Shown here: positions 42,726 through 51,338 of the stretch, one piece after another
Layout of the letters: every line of letters begins with the position of its first letter
Position numbering within the stretch: position 1 is the first letter of the stretch
Origin: Nostocales cyanobacterium HT-58-2
GTDB taxonomy: Bacteria > Cyanobacteriota > Cyanobacteriia > Cyanobacteriales > Nostocaceae
Length of the DNA: 64,000 bases
Assembly (NCBI GenBank): GCA_002163975.1
Contig: CP019636.1
Span: forward strand, 2,517,001 to 2,581,000
Reading direction: 5' to 3'
Position numbers and translations under genes: made by a program
The notes under the pieces: generated by a model
The model's database searches: none
What the model saw: the letters and a program-made list of their open reading frames with translations, nothing else
Told to the model about the DNA's origin: nothing

Positions 42726-44693
42726 TGACTTCTCAACCAAGTTTGCGATCGCTGTTGCTAGGAGAACTGGTTCGACAGGCTTGGGAACATGAAGCGTAAA
42801 ACCAGTCTCTGATAATTGTTGTTGAGCCATATCTCCTTCATAAGCATTGAGGGCGATCGCTGGTATTTGTCCGCCTTGTTCAGCTGGTAAAGACCTGACT
42901 TTACGAATCAGCGTATAACCGTCCATTTCCGGCATACCAATGTCACTGACTAGCAAATCTGGCTGCTCTTCAACTAGTGATGAGAGCGCTTCATATCCTG
43001 ATGCAGCTGCACATACAGAAGCCCCATAAGCTTCTAATAGGAAAACCAGAAAATCACGGTTATCGGGTTCATCATCTACAACCAGTACTCGTACTCCAGT
43101 TAAATCGGGACTATTATCATCTTTGTGAGGATCATGTTGAACTGCGATGGGAGGATCAAGCATGAGAGGAAGCTTAACAGTAAAAGTTGCCCCCTTTCCT
43201 TCACCAAGACTTTCTGCTCGGATAGTACCACCGTGCAGTTCTACCAAGTGCCGGACGAGAGGAAGACCTAACCCCAAACCGCCAAACTTTCTAGAGTAGC
43301 TGCTATCTTGTTGACGGAAGTAATCAAATACATAGGGTAGAAAATCTGGTTTAATACCTTTGCCTGTATCGATAACTTGAATCTGAGCGTATGAGTCAAC
43401 CCTTTCTAACCGAACTATGACCTTTCCTCTAGATGGCGTAAATTTAACTGCGTTAGAAAGTAAATTCCAGAAAACTTGCTGCAGCCGTTTGGGATCACCA
43501 AAAATTGGTCCCACATTAACATCAAATACAGTTATGATTCTAATTGATTTCGCTTGAGCGGCAAGACGCACACTCTCCATAGCAGCAGAAATTGTGCTTT
43601 TCAGGTCAACAGCAACTGGATTGAGACTTAACTGACCGCGCAAAATCTTAGACACACTGAGCAAGTCATTAATAAGTTGCACTTGCAAGCCAGCGTTTCG
43701 CTCGATAGTTTCCAGAGCCTGCTGTATCTTATCACCATTAAGCCTGCCACTCCGTAACAGTCTCACCCATCCCAATATTGGATTTAGGGGTGTTCGCAAT
43801 TCATGAGAGAGGACGGCGAGAAACTCATCTTTGATGCGGTTAGCCGCTTGAGTCTGTTCCAAAAGTTTATTTCGCTCTTCTTCAGTTCGCCTGCGTTCAG
43901 TGATATCTCTTAGGGAAACAAGATAAGCCGTTTCTCCTTGCCACTCAATTTCTACCACCCGCATTTGGGCAATTTTTTCAGCATGAATGCTTGCTGTGGT
44001 GCTTTCTCTGTTATATGGGTAAATATCGACCTCTGTATTATCACTGCCAACGACAGGAAAACCAAACAATTCACCCAATAGCTCTTTTTGCTCACAATTA
44101 AACAGTTTCAGTGCTGCTGGGTTGATAAAACGTACAATACCCAAACGATCCACGACGACAATACCGTCAGCGTTCTTAGCAATCAACGTTTGCAACTGCG
44201 CCTCAATTTTGTGCAGTGCTGCTTCTACTTGTTGGGAGTGCTCTTGTTGTTTTCTGAGCTCTACTGTCTGTGTTTGCAGGCGTTGTTCTAAATCTTTCTT
44301 ATGTGATTGTAATGCTTGTCTTTTCTTAGCAAGTGCTTGTTTGATGATTTGAGGAAGCTGTGCTAATTCATCTTTAAGTAGGTAGTCTGCGGCTCCTACC
44401 TTCATGCACCTGACGGCAGCAGATACACTATCTGTGCCATTGACAATCACAAAAGGGACATTCAGCCCTTGTGCTTGAACTCTGTGCAATGCCTCTAAGA
44501 CATCCAATTCACTGAAGCTGTAGTCAGCAATGATTACATCCCAACCACAACTTAGATCAGTCTGGTCATCAGTGCTTGTTGCCACAAGCTTATAATTGAC
44601 TGCAAAACCAGCTCCATTCAACAAAGCCAGAATATTTTCTGTAGATTGCGGCGAGGTGAAGAAAAATAAAATGTTGCACTTATCATCATCCAC
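42705..44693 (-). CDS. hybrid sensor histidine kinase (REC-PAS-HisKA-HATPase-REC)
   Basis: A 662-residue cytosolic protein without membrane helices. Order: an N-terminal receiver (~6-125, IIADYSF; phospho-Asp in DVIIADY), a coiled coil, PAS (~165-265, NADGIVVVDRLGIVRFINPA), HisKA with LAVLSHELRTPLNP (~300), HATPase (NLLSNAVKF, IQVIDTGKGI, GGLGLGLPLV), and a C-terminal receiver (LVVDDEPDNRDF, LLVSDIGMPEMDG). All sites look intact. It is the third gene of a leftward cluster behind KaiB-like and KaiC-like genes, so it may be the clock module's output or input kinase. That link is positional. Confidence 0.88.
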   Translation of the reverse strand: MDDDKCNILFFFTSPQSTENILALLNGAGFAVNYKLVATSTDDQTDLSCGWDVIIADYSFSELDVLEALHRVQAQGLNVPFVIVNGTDSVSAAVRCMKVGAADYLLKDELAQLPQIIKQALAKKRQALQSHKKDLEQRLQTQTVELRKQQEHSQQVEAALHKIEAQLQTLIAKNADGIVVVDRLGIVRFINPAALKLFNCEQKELLGELFGFPVVGSDNTEVDIYPYNRESTTASIHAEKIAQMRVVEIEWQGETAYLVSLRDITERRRTEEERNKLLEQTQAANRIKDEFLAVLSHELRTPLNPILGWVRLLRSGRLNGDKIQQALETIERNAGLQVQLINDLLSVSKILRGQLSLNPVAVDLKSTISAAMESVRLAAQAKSIRIITVFDVNVGPIFGDPKRLQQVFWNLLSNAVKFTPSRGKVIVRLERVDSYAQIQVIDTGKGIKPDFLPYVFDYFRQQDSSYSRKFGGLGLGLPLVRHLVELHGGTIRAESLGEGKGATFTVKLPLMLDPPIAVQHDPHKDDNSPDLTGVRVLVVDDEPDNRDFLVFLLEAYGASVCAAASGYEALSSLVEEQPDLLVSDIGMPEMDGYTLIRKVRSLPAEQGGQIPAIALNAYEGDMAQQQLSETGFTLHVPKPVEPVLLATAIANLVEKSSPLLIQ

Positions 44694-44831
44694 TTTTACC
44701 TGGTTTTATGAAACGTATGTTTATTATGAATAAATATTAATAAGTTTTTGGTTTTGCAAGATATTACCCAAAGACTTATATTTATAATTCTTTTTACTTT
44801 CTCTAGGAAGAGAAGAAAAAGAGGTCTCTTT

Positions 44832-46325
44832 TCACTTTGGTTTGTAAAAACCAGTAACTGGGTTACCAACTAAAATACCAGTAATATTACGGAATGGTTT
44901 GCCGATTTGCATACCCTGAGTGTCAATCATGAACTCTCGGATTTGCTTATCATGCTGGGAGCCTCGCATTTTAATAACTGTTATTCCTCTGCGAATTTCT
45001 CCATAAACTTCAACATACCGTAGTAGTATAATAACATCAGTAGTCGTAGAGATATGAGACTCTGAAGTCGAAGTACTACTGACAAGAGTCATGGGGGTTG
45101 TAGAGGTATAGAGTGCCGTCATTTTCCGCTCTCTGACCATTGAGTTAAGACCAACAATAAACTGTCGAAACCCCTTGGTGCTAGAAGCCCATTCCAATGC
45201 CGATAGACTATCAACCGCTATGCGAGTTGGTTGAAACTCCTCAATTATCTCTTGCATTTTGATCAGGTGCTGCTCTATTGTGTTAGCCTCTGGGTAGCGA
45301 CACACAACTCGCAATTTTTCGTCTCGTTCCATTTGCCGAAAGTCAACACTCCAGCCAAAGGCATTTCTAAATATCATTTCTCGGTTTTCCTCAAAAGCAA
45401 ACAGTAAGCAGCGTTCGTTATTATGAGCTCCGGCTGCAATAAACTGGGTTGATAGCAAGGTTTTACCTGTACCTGTAGCTCCTGAAACGAGAATAATAGA
45501 ATTACGGAAGAAACCACCGCCACACATCACATCAAGTTGCACGATGCCAGAGGAGATACGCATATCAGAAGTGCCATCCTCCACAGTCTCTGTGGTACAT
45601 AAGGGAATAATCACTATCCCTTTGTCAGGAAGTATGGAAAAAGGAAATTCTCCCTGCTTGTGAGAACTGCCCCTATACTTGAGAATTTCTATAGTTCGTC
45701 GGCGCTGCTCCTCAACGATCGCATTCCGTAGGATAATCACATTGTCAGCAACAAACTCCTCAACACTGTAAGTGCTGATCTCACCATATTCTTGAGAGCG
45801 CTCAGATGTGGCAATAACCGTACTTTCAATTTGTCCCAATACTGAAGCAATCATCAATAACTCATTCCGGATTTGAGCTTTATCAGGCAAATAAGTAAAA
45901 ATTGCTCCTAAGCAATCCATTGAGACTCGTACTGCGTTCACCTGATTGATGGCATACTTAATCCGCGCTACTAAAGAATCAAAGTCGTATTCTCCACTAA
46001 TTAAAGGCTTTTCTCCAGGGTGGCGAGAGGCATCAACAAATGCCCATTTCCCTTCTTCCTCCCATTTGCAGATATCCCACCCAAAACTACGCATATTTTT
46101 CCGTATACGCTGAGGAGATTCTTCAAAAGTCACAAAAACCCCATTTTCACCCCGTTTAATTCCCTCAGCAAGGTATTGAGATGCAAATACAGTCTTACCA
46201 CTGCCTGCAGTACCAACGACCAATGTGACTCGACCAGTAGGCAATCCTCCTTCAGATAATATGTCAAACCCCGGAATTCCTGTCACAAGCTTTTCAACGA
46301 AATCTTGTTCGCTTTTTTGATTCAT
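44832..46325 (-). CDS. KaiC-family ATPase (KaiC paralog)
   Basis: A 497-residue double RecA-type ATPase. Walker A motifs are GTAGSGKT (~35) and GATGTGKT (~282); the paired catalytic acids appear in VTFEESPQRIRKNMRSFGWD and LLFAFEENREMIFRN. The CII phosphorylation segment SESHISTTTDVIILL retains Ser426 and Thr427, equivalent to the S431/T432 pair of Synechococcus KaiC. It is shorter than clock KaiC (519) because the C-terminal tail that binds KaiA is reduced. No kaiA is nearby. A KaiB-like gene is just upstream. Probably a KaiA-independent timing or signalling paralog. Confidence 0.88.
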   Translation of the reverse strand: MNQKSEQDFVEKLVTGIPGFDILSEGGLPTGRVTLVVGTAGSGKTVFASQYLAEGIKRGENGVFVTFEESPQRIRKNMRSFGWDICKWEEEGKWAFVDASRHPGEKPLISGEYDFDSLVARIKYAINQVNAVRVSMDCLGAIFTYLPDKAQIRNELLMIASVLGQIESTVIATSERSQEYGEISTYSVEEFVADNVIILRNAIVEEQRRRTIEILKYRGSSHKQGEFPFSILPDKGIVIIPLCTTETVEDGTSDMRISSGIVQLDVMCGGGFFRNSIILVSGATGTGKTLLSTQFIAAGAHNNERCLLFAFEENREMIFRNAFGWSVDFRQMERDEKLRVVCRYPEANTIEQHLIKMQEIIEEFQPTRIAVDSLSALEWASSTKGFRQFIVGLNSMVRERKMTALYTSTTPMTLVSSTSTSESHISTTTDVIILLRYVEVYGEIRRGITVIKMRGSQHDKQIREFMIDTQGMQIGKPFRNITGILVGNPVTGFYKPK

Positions 46326-46368
46326 ATGTGAAACTTAGTTGATATTTTATTTATTAATAAATAGAATA

Positions 46369-46677
46369 CTATTGATTAGTGTCACTTAATATATCCCTAT
46401 TTTTCTGAGGAATATTAAGCCCTAACAAAACTGTTTTCGTATCTGATAAATCACCAATGATTCTTACTTTGGGTAAGGGAAATTCCTTAATTAAAGTTGG
46501 GGTAACTAAAATTTTTTCAGATTCGGCAACCTGTGGTTGTTCTAACACATCTATTATTACTATCTCATGTTTATTTCGCAGTTGTGACTCGCACAACTGA
46601 ATTAAATTGGATATTGCTCGTTGGGACCTGGGAGTATATCCTGTGATATACAGTTTGAGCAAATATTTATCACTCAT
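46369..46677 (-). CDS. KaiB-family protein
   Basis: A 102-residue KaiB-like protein (YLLKLYITGYTPRSQRAISN, IVIIDVLEQPQVAESEKILV, TPTLIKEFP, IIGDLSDTKTVLLGLN). The thioredoxin-like start and the second half match KaiB. The GLD triplet linked to fold switching in clock KaiB reads GLN here. It begins the transcript that continues 43 bp later into KaiC. The pair therefore looks like a functional second Kai module. The position of the mutation-sensitive residues is from memory and should be checked. Confidence 0.85.
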   Translation of the reverse strand: MSDKYLLKLYITGYTPRSQRAISNLIQLCESQLRNKHEIVIIDVLEQPQVAESEKILVTPTLIKEFPLPKVRIIGDLSDTKTVLLGLNIPQKNRDILSDTNQ

Positions 46678-47092
46678 TGGTTATTTAAGTCACAACATCT
46701 TCTTGATGTATTTGCTTTTTATCGAAGTTATTATAAGTTTTCATAATGTTATAAATATTCAGACTTGCGAAGTATTTCTGGTAGTCAGTAGTTGTGTAGT
46801 TTCTGATTTCATATCATTGGTGTCAACTTTATTTTCAAATCTTATAAGATGTTGACTTGATCCCACCCCTCATACCATTTCACTTTACGGTTTGCGCTTT
46901 AGGACCGCAGGCAGAACTTTCTTGCAAGGGAGAATGATTTACCTTGCTTAGGATAACAAGCTCAAGGTGGGGTGGGCATTGCAAGCTCACAATTTTGCTA
47001 TCTGTTCAATGAGGATAAGAGCAATGCCCACTCTACAGGTCAGTATGTAATTTCATTTGCATAGCTACGTTATTAGACCTTCTTTAGACCTT
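46678..47092. other. intergenic with inverted repeat
   Basis: GTGGGCATTGC (46972-46982) and GCAATGCCCAC (47021-47031) are perfect inverted repeats, 38 nt apart. This is another dispersed palindrome. The region must also hold the promoter of the KaiB-KaiC operon near 46680-46860, where I see only AT-rich sequence. Confidence 0.5.
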
Positions 47093-47635
47093 CTATAGCG
47101 TTTGACCGCGGATGACCTGAATCGCCATATCCAACCAGTCAATGTACGTCTGCTCTTGTCGGATCACGAGTTCGAGTCCCAGCCGCTGCATCTGTTGTTC
47201 ACGGCTGGCAGACGCATCATCAAGTGGTGGTATCTTAATGGCTTCACACTCAGCCAGCTTCTGGCGACGAGCCGCTAGTTGTTGCTCCAACAGAGGAATA
47301 ACGGCATCATTCGGTAACACTGCTGCAAAAAACATCTGAATGAGCAAGGGGTCGCGCACTGTTGGTAACGGTTGGGGACTCCCAAGCCATCTCACTAATT
47401 CGGTTTTGCCCGCCTCCGTGACGCGGTAGACTTTACGATTGGGGCGATCGCGCTGAATTTCAACCTGACAGCTAACCCAACCCCGCTCTTCGAGTTTATC
47501 CAAAGTTCGGTAGATTTGCGCTTGGTCTGCCTGCCATAAATGGGCAATGGTTTGATCAAAGCAGATCGTTTTGAGGTCGTAGCCGCTCATCTGTTGTTGA
47601 TGAAGTAGACCTAGAATTGTATGTGCTAAAGACAT
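47093..47635 (-). CDS. PadR-family transcriptional regulator
   Basis: A 180-residue protein. Residues ~1-85 form a winged helix (SLAHTILGLLHQQQMSGYDL, then LDKLEERGWVSCQVEIQRDR, PNRKVYRVTEAGKTEL). Residues ~95-175 are the helical dimerisation domain. PadR proteins repress neighbouring genes and respond to small aromatic or hydrophobic molecules. It is divergent from the pirin gene, with only 114 bp between, which includes a palindromic candidate operator. Autoregulation and control of pirin are likely. Confidence 0.86.
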   Translation of the reverse strand: MSLAHTILGLLHQQQMSGYDLKTICFDQTIAHLWQADQAQIYRTLDKLEERGWVSCQVEIQRDRPNRKVYRVTEAGKTELVRWLGSPQPLPTVRDPLLIQMFFAAVLPNDAVIPLLEQQLAARRQKLAECEAIKIPPLDDASASREQQMQRLGLELVIRQEQTYIDWLDMAIQVIRGQTL

Positions 47636-47684
47636 AAGACGGTTTTCCGAAAATACGTGTTCGTTTAACTCACCTGTGAAAACT

Positions 47685-47719
47685 CATATAGGTTTATGCT
47701 ACTATATGACTAATCATAT
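47685..47719. promoter_or_regulatory. candidate PadR operator
   Basis: CATATAG (47685-47691) and CTATATG (47702-47708) form an inverted repeat with a 10-nt spacer. Overlapping it, ATATGA (47704-47709) and TCATAT (47714-47719) form another. The site lies in the 114-bp divergent space between PadR and pirin, where a PadR-type repressor should bind. Confidence 0.45.
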
Positions 47720-47749
47720 ATAAGATATAACACTTTGAAGGAGGGCAGC

Positions 47750-48649
47750 ATGACTAGCGTACATCTGAGCAAAGAACAGCGAACCGTTGCAGGAATCATC
47801 AGCAGCGTTGAGACGCTAGAGGGTGAAGGCATGGTCGTGCGTCGTCCCTTCCCAAAGAGTACCTTTTCAGACTTTGATCCCTTCCTGCTTTTAGATGAGT
47901 TAGGTCCTGTTAAGGTTGAGCCAAATCAAGCCAAGGGAGCACCCGATCATCCTCATCGAGGCTTCGAGACGGTAACTTATCTCCTTGCGGGACGCTTGGA
48001 ACACAAAGATTCATACGGACATACTGGAACGCTAAGTCCTGGTGATGTACAGTGGATGACGGCAGGAGCTGGTATCGTGCACTCAGAAGTGCCAGAGCGG
48101 GAGTTTGGTCGCACTGGTGGGCGGCTACATGCACTGCAACTATGGGTCAACCTACCTTCTCGTGATAAGTTGATGCCACCTCGCTATCAAGAAATTTCTG
48201 CTTCCCGCATTCCCATTGCCCAAACCGATGATGGTTCAGTGACAGTGAAAATCATCGCTGGCAGTGCGCTGGGTGTTTCTGCTGTCATTGAAACACGAAC
48301 ACCGATTATATACCTGCACTTCACACTCCAGCCGGGTGCGACAGTGGTTCAGCCTGTACCAAGAGACTACAACACCTTTGCTTATGTGCTTGAGGGTGAA
48401 GGGATGTTCGGTGCAGAGTCCGAACGCGGGCTTGACGGGCAAATGGTGCTCTTTGCCCAAGACGGCGAAGACGTAACCATCACCAATCCAGTAGATGCGA
48501 TCGCACCACTGGAAGTGCTACTCATCGGGGGTATACCGCTCAATGAACCAGTTGTCCGATATGGTCCGTTTGTCATGAACACCGAAGACGAAATTGTTCA
48601 AGCTTTTGCAGATTATCGTAATGGGAGGATGGGTACCATTCATGTCTAA
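47750..48649 (+). CDS. pirin-family protein
   Basis: From ATG47750, 13 nt after a strong AGGAGG, the protein has 299 residues. The cupin metal site is visible: DHPHRGFETVTYLLAGRLEH, then HTGTLSPGDVQWMTAGAGIV and HSEVPE. Two beta-barrel halves follow. Bacterial pirins bind Fe or Mn and may act as quercetinase-like oxygenases or redox sensors. Controlled probably by the divergent PadR. The next gene overlaps it by 8 bp. Confidence 0.9.
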   Translation: MTSVHLSKEQRTVAGIISSVETLEGEGMVVRRPFPKSTFSDFDPFLLLDELGPVKVEPNQAKGAPDHPHRGFETVTYLLAGRLEHKDSYGHTGTLSPGDVQWMTAGAGIVHSEVPEREFGRTGGRLHALQLWVNLPSRDKLMPPRYQEISASRIPIAQTDDGSVTVKIIAGSALGVSAVIETRTPIIYLHFTLQPGATVVQPVPRDYNTFAYVLEGEGMFGAESERGLDGQMVLFAQDGEDVTITNPVDAIAPLEVLLIGGIPLNEPVVRYGPFVMNTEDEIVQAFADYRNGRMGTIHV

Positions 48650-49043
48650 CACGCTTCCACAAGCCACACGCCAACAGTTATCTAATCTACGCGACAAACT
48701 ACTCCACCTGCACGCCTCTTTGCTTAAGATAGAGCGCAACACTTATGAACAGGTGCATGGACGAGTCTCTAGTGGCGAACTGCTGCAACTCGTCATCCAT
48801 CATGAGCAATTTGCTTGGTTGCGTCAACTCTCTATGCTGGTGGTACAGATTGATGAGATGCTCCAAGCAGACGAACCGGTATCATTGGATGACGCTCACA
48901 GTCTGATTGCTGATGCCCGCACGTTGCTTACACCACAAGAAGACGGTAATGCGTTTGAGAAAAATTACTACAACGCTCTCCAACGCGAACCTGCTGCTGT
49001 GTTAGCACATGCAGAAGTCACAAAGCTCCTTGAAAAGAACTAA
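48642..49043 (+). CDS. small helical protein coupled to pirin
   Basis: From ATG48642 it has 133 residues (MSNTLPQATRQQLSNLRDKL); an upstream frame from 48594 is inside pirin. It is an all-alpha protein (LHASLLKIERNTYEQVHGRV, LLQLVIHHEQFAWLRQLSML, VVQIDEMLQ). It overlaps the pirin stop by 8 bp, implying coupled translation and a shared role. No family name was recognised. Confidence 0.72.
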   Translation: MSNTLPQATRQQLSNLRDKLLHLHASLLKIERNTYEQVHGRVSSGELLQLVIHHEQFAWLRQLSMLVVQIDEMLQADEPVSLDDAHSLIADARTLLTPQEDGNAFEKNYYNALQREPAAVLAHAEVTKLLEKN

Positions 49044-49094
49044 ACCAAGGCGTACACCGCGAGTGACCTCGCGGTGTCATTGAATTCGTTTTAA

Positions 49095-49454
49095 TTACTT
49101 TTTATGACCGCGACCACGACCATGAGAACCTGAATGAACGTTTTGTTGCTGGTCATTAACTTGTTGAATATCCTGATTAATCTGATTTCCATCGCCTACA
49201 GCCTCAGCTGATTGTGTCGCTCCTTGAGAAGAACTTTGTTGCGGTTGTGATGGTTGATGTTTTCCTTTCCAATTTCCTCGATTTTTCTGAACATTTACTT
49301 GAATGATATACTGATTAATTTGGTTATTATTACCTGTAATAGTAGCTGTTTGATTACTACCTTGAGTGCTGGTTTGTTCTGCTTGAACTGGTAAAGACAC
49401 AATTCCCAGAGTAGCTACAGATAGGATACCAACTATAAAAGTTTTATTTAGCAT
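49095..49454 (-). CDS. secreted Q/N-rich protein with two curli-like repeats
   Basis: A 119-residue protein with a signal peptide (~1-25, cleavage near VQAEQ). The mature part contains two similar units: NQTATITGNNNQINQYIIQV and TQSAEAVGDGNQINQDIQQV, each followed by a basic or polar run. The G-x-x-N-Q-I-N-Q spacing resembles curlin/amyloid-type repeats. The C-terminus is GSHGRGRGHKK, rich in His, Gly and Arg. Function unknown; an extracellular or matrix protein is plausible. Confidence 0.65.
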   Translation of the reverse strand: MLNKTFIVGILSVATLGIVSLPVQAEQTSTQGSNQTATITGNNNQINQYIIQVNVQKNRGNWKGKHQPSQPQQSSSQGATQSAEAVGDGNQINQDIQQVNDQQQNVHSGSHGRGRGHKK

Positions 49455-50076
49455 TCTTTATTAACCTCTATATTAACTAAAAATATACCAATCCTAAATC
49501 ATTTAGGAAATCTTTCAGCGAAATTCTGTCATTAGTCCAATGTTCGTACAAACGACAAAAATGACCGACTGAAGATTTTACAACTCAAATAGGACTGCTA
49601 CAGTTGTTACTATACTGTACATAAAATTAATATATTTTCTAAAAATATTTGTGATTTTTATAGAATTTTATGGAGATTTTTTATATTTTTATAAAAGCTT
49701 TAATAATGAAATCTGTGTTATGAAAATACGGCAGAATTCAAGACTCAGAAGGAAAAGTTGTTCTATATCTGACTCTTGACTTGAAAAGGTGTACCTCAAT
49801 AAACCCAGATAATTCGTGAAATTCTCTCTCTTTCCTCTTTCTCTGCGTTCTTAGTACGCACCGTTCGTGTAGCGTCTCCGTTAGGAGAAGTTTCGATGTC
49901 GTCTTCAATAACCCCTCCGGGGAAAGGCGGAAGTCGCCGCTCGAACTTCTCTCTCTTTTTTTATTGCATCAACTTAATCCAGTCACGCCAGTAGGATACA
50001 ATAGCCCAGAGTACGGCATTAATCACTCTACACCATACAACCAGCCTATTTGGATGCAGTCGAGCTTATTCCAGTA
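49455..50076. other. repeat-containing intergenic region
   Basis: An AT-rich part (49600-49720) with the poly-T/A-rich upstream zone of the secreted protein, then a GC-rich mix near 49860-49950 (a TAGCGTCTCCGTTAGGAGAAG hairpin and CCTCCGGGG-type repeat). The frame 49964-50188 is without coding signs. No gene found. Confidence 0.45.
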
Positions 50077-51066
50077 TTACTTAGAAAGATTTGGTGTTAC
50101 AATTTCTGGCCAGCTTTCAAAATTGCGCCTAACCCAATCCATACCGACTTCGTTGTTTAGCTTAATTTTTTGTGGCGTATTTGGATAAATTTTTCTCAAG
50201 ATATCACTATCTTGCTCTACCACAACTTTGGCAAAGTTAAGAAACGTCTGCCCCAGAGGCTTAAATACAGGGTTTTTAGCTATTCCATACATCAATATAT
50301 AGGTTCGTGTTCGAGTTTTAGACTCTGGAACAAACAAGTGGATTTGGGCAACTTTACCCAGTCCGATTTCCCCATGAAATATGACTAACGATGGAAAGTA
50401 ATTTTCCAAATGAGCCTTAAGGACTTTTGGTATCAGCAATAAATCTGGCTTTTTCAGTTTTTCACTTAAACTAGCTGGTGCTGTAGGCATACTGTAAAAA
50501 GCATGGGAATGATGACCATTGTCCTCAAAAGTCTCAAAACGGACTTCCTCAATCCTAAATAAAGGTCGATGAGTTCCATTTTGGTGATTGTAGTCGTGCA
50601 TCACGAGCAGCATACTTAACAAATCAGTCTCCACACTTGTATCAGCCGTATGACCGATAAACTCATACTTAGAGGCAATTTCGTTTAGGATATTGGGAAT
50701 TGGTATTTTGGGTTCAAAGCCGCCATATGACCAAATAAAATCTCCTTGAATAATCAGTTCTAACGGTTTGAGTTGTGGCAGAGTTTTCTTTTTGGAACCT
50801 GGCAAAACTGTGCAACCTTCACCATCAAATTCAAGTGCATGAAAAGGGCAGATGACAGTACTCGATTTATCTTCACGTTCTTGGCACCATCCTTCAGATA
50901 ACATTGCTCCCATATGCGGACACGCATTGGGTAAGGCATTTACCTTGCCAGTTTTCTCTTGCCAAAGTACATAATCAGTGCCGTAAAGAGAAACTTTTTT
51001 TGGCTTGTTGACTTCTAACATAGACTTATGGGCTAATAGCCAAGGTGCACCAGCAAGCATAGACAT
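50077..51066 (-). CDS. Rieske-type oxygenase
   Basis: A 329-residue soluble oxygenase. The Rieske cluster ligands are NACPHMGAML and VICPFHALEF. The mononuclear iron motif MLLVMHDYNHQNGTH provides His/His and a nearby Asp. Overall it resembles the alpha subunit of ring-hydroxylating oxygenases, of the cyanobacterial type acting on hydrophobic substrates. Reductase partners are not adjacent. The divergent TetR/IS1 fusion gene 273 bp away may regulate it. Confidence 0.86.
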   Translation of the reverse strand: MSMLAGAPWLLAHKSMLEVNKPKKVSLYGTDYVLWQEKTGKVNALPNACPHMGAMLSEGWCQEREDKSSTVICPFHALEFDGEGCTVLPGSKKKTLPQLKPLELIIQGDFIWSYGGFEPKIPIPNILNEIASKYEFIGHTADTSVETDLLSMLLVMHDYNHQNGTHRPLFRIEEVRFETFEDNGHHSHAFYSMPTAPASLSEKLKKPDLLLIPKVLKAHLENYFPSLVIFHGEIGLGKVAQIHLFVPESKTRTRTYILMYGIAKNPVFKPLGQTFLNFAKVVVEQDSDILRKIYPNTPQKIKLNNEVGMDWVRRNFESWPEIVTPNLSK

Positions 51067-51338
51067 GGTGTTACACTCTCCTTATTTCCTGAAGTTCACG
51101 AATTGCCAATATCACGCAAGCAGATTGACTTGCGGTCGATGTACAACGTATGTCTGACCTATGTTGAAATGCTTTTTACGGCGACTCAATAAGGCTCAGG
51201 TAGAATCCTAAAATAAAATATGACGAATTATTCGCTTTTATTCTAAATTATGAGTAAAAATTCATATTTGTCAAGAGGAACGATGGAAGGCGTGTGAGAG
51301 TGTGGGGAAAGTCACTATGAATTCACCAACAAAGAAAT

